Source: an uncultured Bacilli bacterium (GTDB lineage Bacteria > Bacillota_I > Bacilli_A > RF39 > UBA660). From it: 64,000 bases of DNA. The number at the start of each line of letters is the position of its first letter. Within the stretch, counting starts at the first letter, position 1. The notes below the pieces were generated by a model. The model had not been told where the DNA came from. It made no database searches and worked only from the letters and a program-made list of their open reading frames with translations. Shown in pieces: positions 8,401 to 16,099 of the stretch. Made by a program: the position numbers and the translations under genes. Location: NCBI GenBank assembly GCA_910583945.1, contig CAJTYF010000002.1, positions 1-64,000 on the forward strand, written 5' to 3'.

Positions 8401-8508
8401 TTATTTACCACTCTTACCAATAGTTTTAAAAGGGATGCCTAACTCGAGTTTTAAGGTTATTCCTTTTTTTGTTATCTTTATATTGATAACTTTTAATGAA
8501 ATTGTCAT
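8401..8508 (-). CDS. 35-aa basic peptide with strong ribosome binding site
   Basis: ATG at 8508 preceded by AAAGGAGG at ideal spacing; product MTISLKVINIKITKKGITL and so on, ending KSGK. It is Lys/Ile-rich and beta-prone, not clearly membrane-spanning. It is the first gene after the promoter at 8556-8584. The strong start signal makes translation likely; the function is unknown. Confidence 0.55.
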   Translation of the reverse strand: MTISLKVINIKITKKGITLKLELGIPFKTIGKSGK

Positions 8509-8555
8509 CCTAACCTCCTTTCTTTTTTATTGTAATCTTTCTTGATTACATACTT

Positions 8556-8584
8556 ATTATATCATACTACCTAGGTAGTGTCAA
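8556..8584 (-). promoter_or_regulatory. Consensus promoter with palindromic operator
   Basis: Minus strand TTGACA (8584-8579), 17-bp spacer, TATAAT (8561-8556), a perfect consensus. The spacer holds a perfect 14-bp palindrome, ACTACCTAGGTAGT (8566-8579), so a dimeric repressor bound here would block RNA polymerase. Confidence 0.8.
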
Positions 8585-8606
8585 GAAAAACTTTTTAATT
8601 GGATGC

Positions 8607-8652
8607 TAAAAAATAAAAAAAGAAGCAGTTATCTTAAATAATTTACTGCTTC
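8607..8652 (-). terminator. Intrinsic terminator of the integrase gene
   Basis: Stem GAAGCAGT / ACTGCTTC whose 5' arm is inside the last codons of the integrase, followed on the minus strand by a T-rich run (8621 to 8607). Confidence 0.8.
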
Positions 8653-9672
8653 AAGTAAATCTTCTATATCTTTATGTGTATAAACTTTATCTGTTATATC
8701 TTTACTAGCATGACCTAGTATTCTTTTTGTACATAATTTATTAGCAGGGGTTCTATCCATACGAGTTGAGAAAGTATGCCTAGTATCATGAGGTTTATGT
8801 TCTTTATTAAATTCTAATTGTTCAATAATCTTTTCCCATTTTTCATGATAATAGTTCCAATATTTCATTTGTTTATATTCATAGTTAAAGATTAAATACT
8901 CACTACCAACTTCAATTGCTTTATCATACCATCTTTTTATAAGTGGTATTATTCTTTCATGGAAAGGTATAATTCTATCTTTACCTGCTTCTGTTTTAGA
9001 ACCACCAACCATGTATTTATCCTCCAAATGAACATTTTCTATTTTTATGTCTAATAGTTCACCAACTCTCATACCTGTATAAATAAGTATAAGCATAGTA
9101 TCAATAAAGTCCATCCTATCAACATTTTCCCACATCTTGTCTATTTCATCTTCTTCAAATGGTATTCTTTCTAATTTGGTAGTTTTTTTGCCTATATCAA
9201 TGTATTCTGAATATTTTCTTACATCCATATCATTTTTGAGAGCAAAATCATACATTTGATGCCAAAGAATTTTAAATGCTTTCTTGGCACTCCATTTGCT
9301 ACCCATACCATCTACTATGTTTTGTAAATGTTGTAATCTTATATCTACAAAGGCTTCATCTTTTATATCCTGACAGTAATTCCAACACATATTATATACT
9401 TGTTGAGTTTTGTAAGCAATTTTAGGATACTTTTCATCTTGCCATTTTTTGTGAAGTTCATCAACTGTAATTTTCTTTATATCTATATCATAAGGTTTTT
9501 CATTAAAAAGTGCTAATTCTTGTAATGCTTTTGTTCTTGTTTCATAATATCCGAGTGTCTTTCTTATTTGTTTTCCATTTTCATCCCATCCTACAGTTTT
9601 TCTTACTCTATATGGTTTTCTTCTATTACCTGATAACTTTTCAATGATACCATATTTATTTGGTAATTTCAT
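8629..9672 (-). CDS. int: Prophage tyrosine integrase
   Basis: 347 residues with three parts: an N-terminal AP2-like arm-binding domain (about 5-50, RKPYRVRKTVGWDENGKQ), a core-binding SAM-like domain (60-165) and a catalytic domain with the Arg motif YTGMRVGELLDI, the HxxR box KPHDTRHTFSTR and LGHASKDITDKVYTH containing the nucleophilic tyrosine. All catalytic residues are present. It should integrate the prophage at the rpsI 3' end. It is read toward the left attachment site, behind AGGAGG. Confidence 0.92.
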   Translation of the reverse strand: MKLPNKYGIIEKLSGNRRKPYRVRKTVGWDENGKQIRKTLGYYETRTKALQELALFNEKPYDIDIKKITVDELHKKWQDEKYPKIAYKTQQVYNMCWNYCQDIKDEAFVDIRLQHLQNIVDGMGSKWSAKKAFKILWHQMYDFALKNDMDVRKYSEYIDIGKKTTKLERIPFEEDEIDKMWENVDRMDFIDTMLILIYTGMRVGELLDIKIENVHLEDKYMVGGSKTEAGKDRIIPFHERIIPLIKRWYDKAIEVGSEYLIFNYEYKQMKYWNYYHEKWEKIIEQLEFNKEHKPHDTRHTFSTRMDRTPANKLCTKRILGHASKDITDKVYTHKDIEDLLEAVNYLR

Positions 9673-9757
9673 ATATCAAAATGTCCTCCTTTTCTTGTGT
9701 TTTTAGGCTATTTTTGATATAATGAAATAGAAAAATCCATAACATTATATCTTTATA

Positions 9758-9783
9758 TTTTGTTTTTAGTTTGTCTGACTAAA
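9758..9783. repeat. 26-bp inverted repeat, left copy
   Basis: A 26-bp sequence (core TTTTTAGTTTGTCTGACTAA) recurs in perfect inverted orientation at 10929-10954. The pair brackets the repressor, operators and Cro-like gene, each copy lying just after the 3' end of one of the two divergent genes. Confidence 0.85.
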
Positions 9784-9799
9784 TGAGGTTTTTCAATTT

Positions 9800-9830
9800 G
9801 ACTTACTGTTCGAGCAGTAGGTCTTTTTTT
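9800..9830 (+). terminator. Terminator-like hairpin between integrase and repressor
   Basis: GACTTACTG / CAGTAGGTC stem (one G-U pair), 6-nt loop, seven Ts on the plus strand. It would stop plus-strand transcription running towards the repressor gene. Confidence 0.6.
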
Positions 9831-10521
9831 ATTTTCTTAATTTTCTTCTTACTTCAATTGCAATGCCAATTATTTTTACAGGTTTTGTCATAATATCATA
9901 TTCACTAAAGACATAAGGTTCATATTGATTATTAAGAGGTTTAAGAATTAAATTTTTTTCTTGTTTAACAACTCTTTTAAAAGTTGCATCATCTCCATTA
10001 ACCATTACTATGCAATCATCTCCTGAATTGCAGTCTGGTTGTTGTTTAACAATTATAACATCACCTGACATATATTCAGGATACATACTATCTCCCTCTA
10101 TTTTTAAAGCAAAATAATTTTCTCCACTATTTAACATTGATGCAGGGATTTCTTCATATCCTAAAATATCTTGTATTGCTTCTATTGGAACACCTGCAGG
10201 AACTTTACCAAGAAGAGGTATCTTTACTGTTCTTGTTGTTGTTTCAATATACCTTGCATTATCAATAGATAATTCTGATGGGGATTTCTCTTCAATCCAC
10301 TCTCTCTCCATATCAACATCGTATCCCATTAACCATGCTTCACTTACATTTAATATTTTGGCAATAGTATATAGTTTATCTTGTTTTGCTTTGTAAGAAC
10401 CTTTTAAATAGTTACTAATTTGTGCTTTTGATATTTTTGCTTTATTTGCTAAATCAATAGGTCGCATATTATTATAATCAAGTGCTTTTTTTAGTCTATT
10501 AGCAAAAGTGTCCTCTAACAT
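9829..10521 (-). CDS. CI/LexA-like phage repressor (HTH + S24 peptidase)
   Basis: The ATG at 10521 is chosen because AAAGGAGG lies 9 nt upstream. The N-terminal helix-turn-helix (about 5-60, PIDLANKAKISKAQISNYLK) binds the operators. The C-terminal S24 peptidase domain has the cleavage-type VPAGVP, the serine in GDSMYPEYMSGD and the lysine in ATFKRV. As in lambda CI and LexA, RecA-stimulated autocleavage would induce the prophage after DNA damage. It is divergent from the Cro-like gene across a 175-bp operator region. Confidence 0.92.
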   Translation of the reverse strand: MLEDTFANRLKKALDYNNMRPIDLANKAKISKAQISNYLKGSYKAKQDKLYTIAKILNVSEAWLMGYDVDMEREWIEEKSPSELSIDNARYIETTTRTVKIPLLGKVPAGVPIEAIQDILGYEEIPASMLNSGENYFALKIEGDSMYPEYMSGDVIIVKQQPDCNSGDDCIVMVNGDDATFKRVVKQEKNLILKPLNNQYEPYVFSEYDIMTKPVKIIGIAIEVRRKLRK

Positions 10522-10544
10522 TGTTTCCAACCTCCTTTAATATT

Positions 10545-10677
10545 ATTATAAACAAAAGTTAAGAAAAAAGCAACAAAACTTAAAATAAAAAATAAAAAAA
10601 TTACAAAAAACTTAACTAAAGTTATTGACAGTTAAGAAAAAATATACTATACTTTGATTAGGTTAAGAAAATATTAA
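10545..10677. promoter_or_regulatory. Lysogeny switch: divergent promoters and GTTAAG operators
   Basis: Rightward promoter: TTGACA (10625-10630), 17 bp, TATACT (10648-10653). Leftward repressor promoter: TTGCTT (10573-10568), 17 bp, TATAAT (10550-10545). The half-site GTTAAG occurs at 10558, 10631 and 10672 and inverted (CTTAAC) at 10611, overlapping both promoters. These are probably the repressor and Cro operators. Confidence 0.7.
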
Positions 10678-10696
10678 CCTGAAAGGAGGCATAATT

Positions 10697-10933
10697 GTGA
10701 ATTTTGATTATTCAAAAATAAAAGGGAAAATTAGAGAATTAGGTTTAACACAAAGTGATTATGCAAAATATATTGGTATTACTGAACAGACTTTAAATTT
10801 AAGATTTAAAAACAGGCGACCATTTACACAACCTGAAATTGCAAAAACGATGCAGTTATTTAATGAACCTATAGAAAATGTAAAGAAATATTTTTTTACA
10901 GAAAAAGTTAAGAAAAACTTAACCAATTTTTAG
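10697..10933 (+). CDS. Cro-like repressor (DUF739 type)
   Basis: 78 residues starting at GTG 10 nt after AAAGGAGG. It is a single small helix-turn-helix protein (IKGKIRELGLTQSDYAKYIG then ITEQTLNLRFKNRRPF) of the DUF739 kind, found opposite CI-type repressors in Bacillota phages. It should repress the CI promoter and set lytic growth. Confidence 0.8.
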   Translation: MNFDYSKIKGKIRELGLTQSDYAKYIGITEQTLNLRFKNRRPFTQPEIAKTMQLFNEPIENVKKYFFTEKVKKNLTNF

Positions 10934-10954
10934 TCAGACAAACTAAAAACAAAA
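10929..10954. repeat. 26-bp inverted repeat, right copy
   Basis: Perfect reverse complement of 9758-9783; it overlaps the stop codon of the Cro-like gene. Confidence 0.85.
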
Positions 10955-10978
10955 ACAAAATTAAAGAAAGGATTTTTT

Positions 10979-11182
10979 ATGAAAAAGAAAATGAGTATTA
11001 AAGAGGCTTCTTCTCTTATGGGTAAATCTCCTCAATTTATAAGAGTTGGTTTACAAAGAGGTGTATTTCCATTTGGTACTGCAGTTAAGTTGTCATCACG
11101 ATGGTCTTATCACATCTCACCTGAATTATTTTTTGAATATTTAAATGGAAAAAAGGAGGAGTCAAATAATGAAGAAAACTAA
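10979..11182 (+). CDS. Small winged-helix DNA-binding protein (excisionase/MerR-like)
   Basis: 67 residues: MSIKEASSLMGKSPQFIRVG resembles the HTH_17/excisionase fold common as the second early gene of Bacillota prophages. It could direct excision or early regulation. It is the first gene after the right-hand inverted repeat. Confidence 0.6.
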   Translation: MKKKMSIKEASSLMGKSPQFIRVGLQRGVFPFGTAVKLSSRWSYHISPELFFEYLNGKKEESNNEEN

Positions 11183-11399
11183 ATTAAGATTAAGACCTTG
11201 GGTTTTACCTACAGTAGTCGGATTAGTAGTGTTATTTATATTTATTACACTTAACAATATTTTAGAGAACGATATGGAAAAGCATATAGAAAAAGTATCT
11301 CAAGAGTGTGCATCGCAAGGATATGGTATTAAAGCCTATTACACCAAAGAGGGAGATAAGTTTTATAAATGTAACATTGGAGGTAGTGCCAATGAGTAA
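11169..11399 (+). CDS. Single-pass membrane protein, 76 aa
   Basis: The ATG at 11169 (MKKTKLRLRPW) follows AAGGAGG. One membrane helix at about residues 9-27 (VLPTVVGLVVLFIFITL), then a soluble tail with two cysteines. The function is unknown; the tail probably faces outside. Confidence 0.6.
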   Translation: MKKTKLRLRPWVLPTVVGLVVLFIFITLNNILENDMEKHIEKVSQECASQGYGIKAYYTKEGDKFYKCNIGGSANE

Positions 11400-11634
11400 A
11401 GAAAAAAGCCAAATATCAGAGGTAATTGCACATTTAAGAAAGCATAAATCTATTACCTCTTATGAGGCTATCAAGAAATATGGAGCAACAAGATTATCAG
11501 GAATAATATTTATTTTACGAGAAAGAGGATTTGGCATCGAAACAGAGATGACTCAAGGAAAAAATAGATATGGTCATGTTACAAGTTATGCAATTTATCA
11601 TCTTGTAAAAGATTTAGAAGAGGAGGTTGAGTGA
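11392..11634 (+). CDS. Phage winged-helix protein, 80 aa
   Basis: The start at 11392 (MSKEKSQISEVIAHL) follows GGAGG and overlaps the previous gene. The pattern ISEVIAHLRKHKSITSYEAI then RLSGIIFILRERGFGI is that of a small winged helix-turn-helix found in Bacillota phage early regions. DNA binding is likely; the target is unknown. Confidence 0.65.
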   Translation: MSKEKSQISEVIAHLRKHKSITSYEAIKKYGATRLSGIIFILRERGFGIETEMTQGKNRYGHVTSYAIYHLVKDLEEEVE

Positions 11635-11756
11635 TGTTATTTTTAAAAGTTTTAGAATTTTTTGGAATTATTATTTTAATAGTTTTAGGGATGTTTATTG
11701 TTGTTAGTTTAGGAATTGCTATTTATAAGTCAATTGTTAAGCAGATAAGGAAGTGA
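11634..11756 (+). CDS. 40-aa membrane peptide
   Basis: ATG overlaps the previous stop, with GAGGAGG upstream. The product MLFLKVLEFFGIIILIVLGM and so on has one long hydrophobic helix and a basic C-terminus (KSIVKQIRK). The function is unknown. Confidence 0.55.
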   Translation: MLFLKVLEFFGIIILIVLGMFIVVSLGIAIYKSIVKQIRK

Positions 11757-11762
11757 TACACC

Positions 11763-12569
11763 ATGGCAGAAAGAAGAATGTTTGCAAAAACAATAATTGA
11801 TAGTGATGCTTTTTTAGAGATGCCTATGAGTGCAAGATTACTTTATTATGATTTAGGTATGAGAGCAGATGATGATGGCTTTGTTAATAGTCCTAAAAAA
11901 ATAATGAAAATAGTAGGAGCATCCAATGATGATATGAATATCTTGATTTTAAGAAAATTTATAATTCCATTTGAAAAAGGCATTGTAGTTATAAAGCATT
12001 GGAAGATACATAATTATATACGAAGTGATAGATATAAACCAACAGTTTATGTTGAAGAAAAAGCAATGTTAGAAATGAATTTAAATGATGGTTATACCTT
12101 AAAAAATAGCGATGGTATACCAAATGGATACCAAAGGGATACACAGGATAGGATAGGTAAGTCTAGTATAGGACAGGATAGTCTAGGTGAGGATAGTATA
12201 AATACATCACTTTTACCATCTCCTGAACCACAAAAAAAAGAGTTGCAAATACAATATGAAAATGAATTTGAGAAACTTTGGGAACATTACCCAAATAAAA
12301 AAGGTAAAGACCAAGCAAAGAATAAATATTTACTTGCAAGAAAACAAGGTATTACTTATGAAACAATTGCACAAGGGTTAAAGAATTATATCAATTATAT
12401 AAAATCTGAAAATGTTGAAGAAAAATTTATAAAGCATGGTTCAACTTGGTTTAATCAAAAATGTTGGAACGATGACTATAAGATAAGCAATCAAACTAAA
12501 GGTGAAAAAGTAGATAAGCAAATGGAAATCTTGAAAGGAGTACACAATGGAAGCATCAAAGTTGATTAG
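11763..12569 (+). CDS. Phage replication initiator (replisome organiser)
   Basis: 268 residues. The N-terminal winged-helix (about 1-95, RRMFAKTIIDSDAFLEMP and MRADDDGFVNSPKK) is that of phage replisome organisers. The C-terminal part (about 160-250, FEKLWEHYPNKKGKDQAKN) resembles DnaD/DnaT-like tails that meet the helicase. Between them a Gly/Ser/Asp stretch is encoded by GGATA-rich repeats, the usual site of the phage origin. With the next gene it should load the host helicase. Confidence 0.85.
   Translation: MAERRMFAKTIIDSDAFLEMPMSARLLYYDLGMRADDDGFVNSPKKIMKIVGASNDDMNILILRKFIIPFEKGIVVIKHWKIHNYIRSDRYKPTVYVEEKAMLEMNLNDGYTLKNSDGIPNGYQRDTQDRIGKSSIGQDSLGEDSINTSLLPSPEPQKKELQIQYENEFEKLWEHYPNKKGKDQAKNKYLLARKQGITYETIAQGLKNYINYIKSENVEEKFIKHGSTWFNQKCWNDDYKISNQTKGEKVDKQMEILKGVHNGSIKVD
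12110..12201 (+). other. Putative phage replication origin (iteron-like repeats)
   Basis: Inside the initiator gene, short repeats built on GGATA/GGTATA (for example AGGATA twice, TCTAGTATA, ACAGGATA, GAGGATAGTATA) crowd into about 90 bp. The translated stretch is low complexity. Siphoviruses of Bacillota and lambda keep the origin in the initiator gene in this way. Confidence 0.55.
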
Positions 12570-13020
12570 TACAGTACTCGCAAAATTAAAGATTGCTTAC
12601 CCATACTACTTTAAAGAATTAACAGATGAAGAGTTTTTAGGACTGATTGCTATGTATCAGGAACAATTATCAGAGTATAACGAAACTACTTTAACCAATG
12701 CAATTAAATCAATTATTAGAAAAAATAAATTTATGCCAACTATTAAAGAGATTATTGATGAGTGTGAAAACTTTAAATCTTATAAAAAAAATACAATCCT
12801 CGAAAAAATGAGAGCAGATAGTTATTTTAAAAGATGTGCAGTTGGTGAATTAGATGATATACAGGCAATTAGAAACTATGAAAAAGCACTTATGTGGTTA
12901 GAAAAAGGTATTATTCCATCTTGGTTTTTAGAGGATATGAAGGAATATGGTTATGTCGATGAAAGTAGTTTAATCACAAATAGTAATAGTGGATTGTTGA
13001 ATTATGGAGGTGAGAGTTAA
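12547..13020 (+). CDS. Helicase loader/inhibitor, G39P-like
   Basis: 157 residues, starting after AAAGGAG within the end of the initiator gene. The N-terminal helical domain (LISTVLAKLKIAYPYYF, then KNKFMPTIKEIIDE) fits the phage SPP1 G39P family that binds and delivers the replicative helicase. No helicase gene is present in the prophage, so it probably recruits host DnaB/DnaC. Confidence 0.7.
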   Translation: MEASKLISTVLAKLKIAYPYYFKELTDEEFLGLIAMYQEQLSEYNETTLTNAIKSIIRKNKFMPTIKEIIDECENFKSYKKNTILEKMRADSYFKRCAVGELDDIQAIRNYEKALMWLEKGIIPSWFLEDMKEYGYVDESSLITNSNSGLLNYGGES

Positions 13021-13436
13021 TGACTATAAAAGAGTTATCAAAATATCATAGTATCAAAATTGAAATAGAACAATTAAATGCTAATTTAAAAGAATTAGAT
13101 AATACCTCTATTGGTAGTCAAAATTTAACAGGTATGCCTCATGGTACAGGTTCAACAGAGAGTATTGTAGAAAGTATTGTTATTAAAAAATCTAAATTAG
13201 AAAATATCCTCGAAAAAAAGAAAGCGAAACTTTTAGATGAACAACTAAAAATAGAAAACTTTCTTGAAACTGTAGAAGATAGCACAGTAAGGATAATTAT
13301 CAGGGCAAGGTTTATTGATGGTAAGAATTGGCATCAGATAGGTAAAGAACTAAATTTTGAAAGAACAACACCTTATTACCATTTAAAAAAGTATTTGAAA
13401 GGTAGGTTAGAAGATGAAAAAGAAAAGTCTAATTAA
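13020..13436 (+). CDS. Sigma-region-4-like phage regulator (DUF1492-type)
   Basis: 138 residues: an N-terminal coiled coil (KIEIEQLNANLKELDN) and a C-terminal helix-turn-helix (VRIIIRARFIDGKNWHQIGK) like sigma-70 region 4, the layout of DUF1492/RinA/ArpU-type phage regulators. Such proteins often activate late genes. It is a candidate activator for the paired late promoters at 19719 and 22673, which is an inference. Confidence 0.65.
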   Translation: MTIKELSKYHSIKIEIEQLNANLKELDNTSIGSQNLTGMPHGTGSTESIVESIVIKKSKLENILEKKKAKLLDEQLKIENFLETVEDSTVRIIIRARFIDGKNWHQIGKELNFERTTPYYHLKKYLKGRLEDEKEKSN

Positions 13437-13656
13437 AGGTATATTCAAAGTACCAAAAATTATTGCAATGCAACAAAGAATAAACACACTTGAGGGAGAA
13501 GTTGAAGTTTTGCAAGATACTATTAAAGATGAACTTTATAAGACATTTATGGAAAAACTTAAAGAACCTACTGAACTTGCAAGATATAAAAGAGAAAACC
13601 AAAATTTAAGAGCAAAAGTTAAGACTCTAAAGGCTTTATTAAAAGGTGATAAATAA
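13414..13656 (+). CDS. Coiled-coil protein, 80 aa
   Basis: Overlaps the previous gene by 23 bp. Almost entirely helical with heptads (MQQRINTLEGEVEVLQDTIK), basic at both ends. The function is unknown. Confidence 0.55.
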   Translation: MKKKSLIKGIFKVPKIIAMQQRINTLEGEVEVLQDTIKDELYKTFMEKLKEPTELARYKRENQNLRAKVKTLKALLKGDK

Positions 13657-14054
13657 TGAAACCAAAAGATAATAAATTAAATAGTTTTCTGTATGTAAAT
13701 GAAAATGATTTTAATAAAAAGATGCGAAGTTTAAAAACCTATTGCCCTATAGCCTATAAGGAATTGATATTTGATGTTAAGAAAGAATTAGTACCAAGTT
13801 TAAAAGATGGTAAATATGAAAGAAATTTAAAAACATCAAAGGAATTTAGATTTATATATGGGCAAATAAAACTTATCTATAGTGTTAAAAATGGAATTAT
13901 CACAATGGAAAATATAGAGCCATCACAATTTTTAATAGATGGATATATGTCAAGTTTGGATATATACAAAGGCATTTGTTATAGGAATAAAAAGGATAAA
14001 TTCAAGATTGATTTGTTTATATCAATGAAAAAGGAAAGGAATTATGCTATATGA
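13656..14054 (+). CDS. Hypothetical phage protein, 132 aa
   Basis: The start overlaps the preceding stop (TAATG). Mixed alpha/beta, basic, with no motif I recognise (YVNENDFNKKMRSLKTYCPI). It lies in the tightly packed early operon. Confidence 0.55.
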   Translation: MKPKDNKLNSFLYVNENDFNKKMRSLKTYCPIAYKELIFDVKKELVPSLKDGKYERNLKTSKEFRFIYGQIKLIYSVKNGIITMENIEPSQFLIDGYMSSLDIYKGICYRNKKDKFKIDLFISMKKERNYAI

Positions 14055-14404
14055 ACGAAAAATTAAGAAAAATAGTTAATCATTATGGATTAAATACACA
14101 ACTTAAATATTTTCAAAGTGAAATCTTTGAATTAAACGAGGCAATTATCAAAGAAAGAAACATTGGATGCTTGGAGGGTGCTATTGATAATGTAATCAGA
14201 GTGTTATCACCTTTAATGAATACAACTTATGTAGATAAAGGTAGAGAACATATCAAAGAAGAGATTGCAGATGTAATGGTTATGTTAAAGCAGTTTCAGT
14301 TATACTTTGATATTTCATCAGATGAAATAAAAGAAGTTATGCGAAATAAGGTTGCAAGACAGGTAGAAAGAATTTCAAAGGAGGAAAGAAAAAATGATAA
14401 ATGA
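14051..14404 (+). CDS. MazG-like nucleotide pyrophosphohydrolase
   Basis: 117 residues. EIADVMVMLKQFQLYF at about 75-90 carries the MazG metal-binding ExxD pattern and the N-terminal FQSEIFELNEAI supplies the upstream acidic helix. Phage MazG-type enzymes hydrolyse non-canonical or alarmone nucleotides. It overlaps both neighbours. Confidence 0.65.
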   Translation: MNEKLRKIVNHYGLNTQLKYFQSEIFELNEAIIKERNIGCLEGAIDNVIRVLSPLMNTTYVDKGREHIKEEIADVMVMLKQFQLYFDISSDEIKEVMRNKVARQVERISKEERKNDK

Positions 14405-14600
14405 TGCAATTAAAAGAGATAAAAAACTTCAAAAGTTAATAGAAAAGACTAATATTAGCGAAGAAGAAGTTGAAAAACTAGGTTTTAGAGATAAACAAGA
14501 GTATTACAAGGCTAAAAGTCAATTATGTAAAATTTCATTTGTTTCAAGAGATAAAAATGGTAAAGGGATTACCTATAGAAAACCAAAGGAGGTTAAATAG
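14394..14600 (+). CDS. Hypothetical phage protein, 68 aa
   Basis: Starts inside the end of the MazG-like gene after GGAGGAAAG. Basic, helical (NISEEEVEKLGFRDKQEYYK). No known domain. Confidence 0.55.
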   Translation: MINDAIKRDKKLQKLIEKTNISEEEVEKLGFRDKQEYYKAKSQLCKISFVSRDKNGKGITYRKPKEVK

Positions 14601-14601
14601 T

Positions 14602-14769
14602 ATGAATATATGGTTTATTGTATATCTTTTCTTAAATGCTATGGGATTGGGTATGAATTTAGTAAAACATGGAGAACCAAAAGATGGTGAGTATAACTTT
14701 TGGGCATCTCTTATAGCAACAATTATAACAGTAGGTATTGTTGTTATGGCTATTAAAGGAGGTTTTTAA
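14602..14769 (+). CDS. Two-helix membrane protein, 55 aa
   Basis: The ATG at 14602 follows AAAGGAGG. Hydrophobic segments at about residues 2-17 and 34-52 (FWASLIATIITVGIVVMAI) flank a short polar loop. The function is unknown. It lies far from the packaging genes, so I do not call it a holin. Confidence 0.55.
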   Translation: MNIWFIVYLFLNAMGLGMNLVKHGEPKDGEYNFWASLIATIITVGIVVMAIKGGF

Positions 14770-14770
14770 G

Positions 14771-15016
14771 ATGCAGGATAAGTTGACTAAAGAAGAATTA
14801 AAGAGTTTCTTTCTTAATATGAAAAAAGAGGGATTAGATGTTGGTATTAAGTTAAAAATGCCCAATCAAAAAGAACCTGAAATTATTATGAATTATAACT
14901 CTAGTATTGATGTTAAATTAGAGTATTATTTAAATACTTATGATGATAATTTAGTACATAAAAATAATCCTGAAATTCAAATAATAGATATGATTGGCAC
15001 TTCAATACCATTTTAG
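14771..15016 (+). CDS. Hypothetical phage protein, 81 aa
   Basis: The ATG at 14771 follows AAAGGAGG one base after the previous stop. Small alpha/beta protein (KEGLDVGIKLKMPNQKEPEI). No recognised family. Confidence 0.55.
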   Translation: MQDKLTKEELKSFFLNMKKEGLDVGIKLKMPNQKEPEIIMNYNSSIDVKLEYYLNTYDDNLVHKNNPEIQIIDMIGTSIPF

Positions 15017-15025
15017 GAGGCAGTT

Positions 15026-15214
15026 ATGAATAAATTAGAGAAAATTTTAAATGTGTTAGGCATCGTAACAATTGTTTTAATAACTGTAGGTGTTATATGG
15101 TTTATTGTTGAATTTAAAGAGATGATGAACGATTACCGATGTTCACAATTACCAATCAATGAATTTTTTCAAGATAAAAAATGTGAGAGATATTGGAGGT
15201 ATAGAAATGATTGA
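15026..15214 (+). CDS. Single-pass membrane protein, 62 aa
   Basis: After AGGAGG. Helix at about 7-29 (VLGIVTIVLITVGVIWFIV) then a short tail with two cysteines (YRCSQLP and KKCERYW). The function is unknown. Confidence 0.55.
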   Translation: MNKLEKILNVLGIVTIVLITVGVIWFIVEFKEMMNDYRCSQLPINEFFQDKKCERYWRYRND

Positions 15215-15485
15215 AAAGATAATCAATAATTACTTAACCAATGCCCTTATAAGATGCTTTAAAACAACTGCTTTATTAAGAAATATAGAGTTACATATCA
15301 TCCCAAGAAAAAATGAAGTGTCAGTTTATGCAAAAGATAGAAAATATACTAAAAATTTTTATAAAAAGATTATGGTGTTTGATAAGAGTGCATCCATTTA
15401 CTATTTATGTAACTTGAAAGATGCAAAAAAGGAATTTGATAAAGTTTTACAAGAATATCAGAGAAAGGAGTGTAATCATGGATAA
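15207..15485 (+). CDS. Hypothetical phage protein, 92 aa
   Basis: The ATG at 15207 has TTGGAGG upstream and overlaps the previous gene by 8 bp. Basic alpha/beta protein (NIELHIIPRKNEVSVYAKDR). No known domain. Confidence 0.55.
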   Translation: MIEKIINNYLTNALIRCFKTTALLRNIELHIIPRKNEVSVYAKDRKYTKNFYKKIMVFDKSASIYYLCNLKDAKKEFDKVLQEYQRKECNHG

Positions 15486-15693
15486 TAAAGATAAGGAATA
15501 CTACAATGTACCAATATATATTGAAAAAGCCATAAAGAAGTTATTTAAATTAAGGAAAAATCAACAAGAATTATATCTGCAGGTTAAGGATTATATGGAA
15601 ACACACAATATTCCAACAGATACACCTTTAGATTTACTTAAATATTTTCCACAAGAAGAAGTTGACCCAAACCAAATGAAATTAGATATATAG
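15478..15693 (+). CDS. Hypothetical phage protein, 71 aa
   Basis: The ATG at 15478 follows AAAGGAG. A helical first half (EKAIKKLFKLRKNQQELYLQ) and a proline-containing acidic tail. No recognised family. Confidence 0.55.
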   Translation: MDNKDKEYYNVPIYIEKAIKKLFKLRKNQQELYLQVKDYMETHNIPTDTPLDLLKYFPQEEVDPNQMKLDI

Positions 15694-15702
15694 GAGGACA
15701 AT

Positions 15703-15945
15703 ATGAAAATATCTAAAAATACAACAGTACAAGTTAGACATAAGAGATTAGGAAAATTTGTAGGAATTGTATCAAGGGATTTTGATACAGATGAAGAGGA
15801 GTTTTACCCAATAAAATTATATCAGGATACACCTATTTATGGTTTATCAACAACATTTATAAAAGGTGATGATATGCCTTGTAGAAATGAGTTTGTAAAA
15901 ATTATTATTATTGATGAAATAGGAGGATTAAATTATGAGCAATGA
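15703..15945 (+). CDS. Hypothetical phage protein, 80 aa
   Basis: Behind AGGAGG. A beta-rich small protein (TTVQVRHKRLGKFVGIVSRD) that may fold as a small barrel. No assigned function. Confidence 0.55.
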   Translation: MKISKNTTVQVRHKRLGKFVGIVSRDFDTDEEEFYPIKLYQDTPIYGLSTTFIKGDDMPCRNEFVKIIIIDEIGGLNYEQ

Positions 15946-16099
15946 TAGTGTAAGAGGTTATGTTGTAATGACATTAAAGAATTTAGGATATAAGGAAGAT
16001 GAAATAGACAAGATTTTAGATGAATTATATCTACAATTTGATACTATTACTGAATATGAAGCAGAACAGTACTATTATAGTGGAGCATGGAAGAAATGA
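15935..16099 (+). CDS. Hypothetical phage protein, 54 aa
   Basis: ATG at 15935 after AGGAGG, overlapping the gene before it and the gene after it. Acidic, helical (YKEDEIDKILDELYLQFDT). The strong start signal and tight packing support it as a real gene. Confidence 0.5.
   Translation: MSNDSVRGYVVMTLKNLGYKEDEIDKILDELYLQFDTITEYEAEQYYYSGAWKK

Noticed and set aside
14602..14769. Holin
   Set aside because: Two membrane helices, but it lies in the early operon next to no endolysin.
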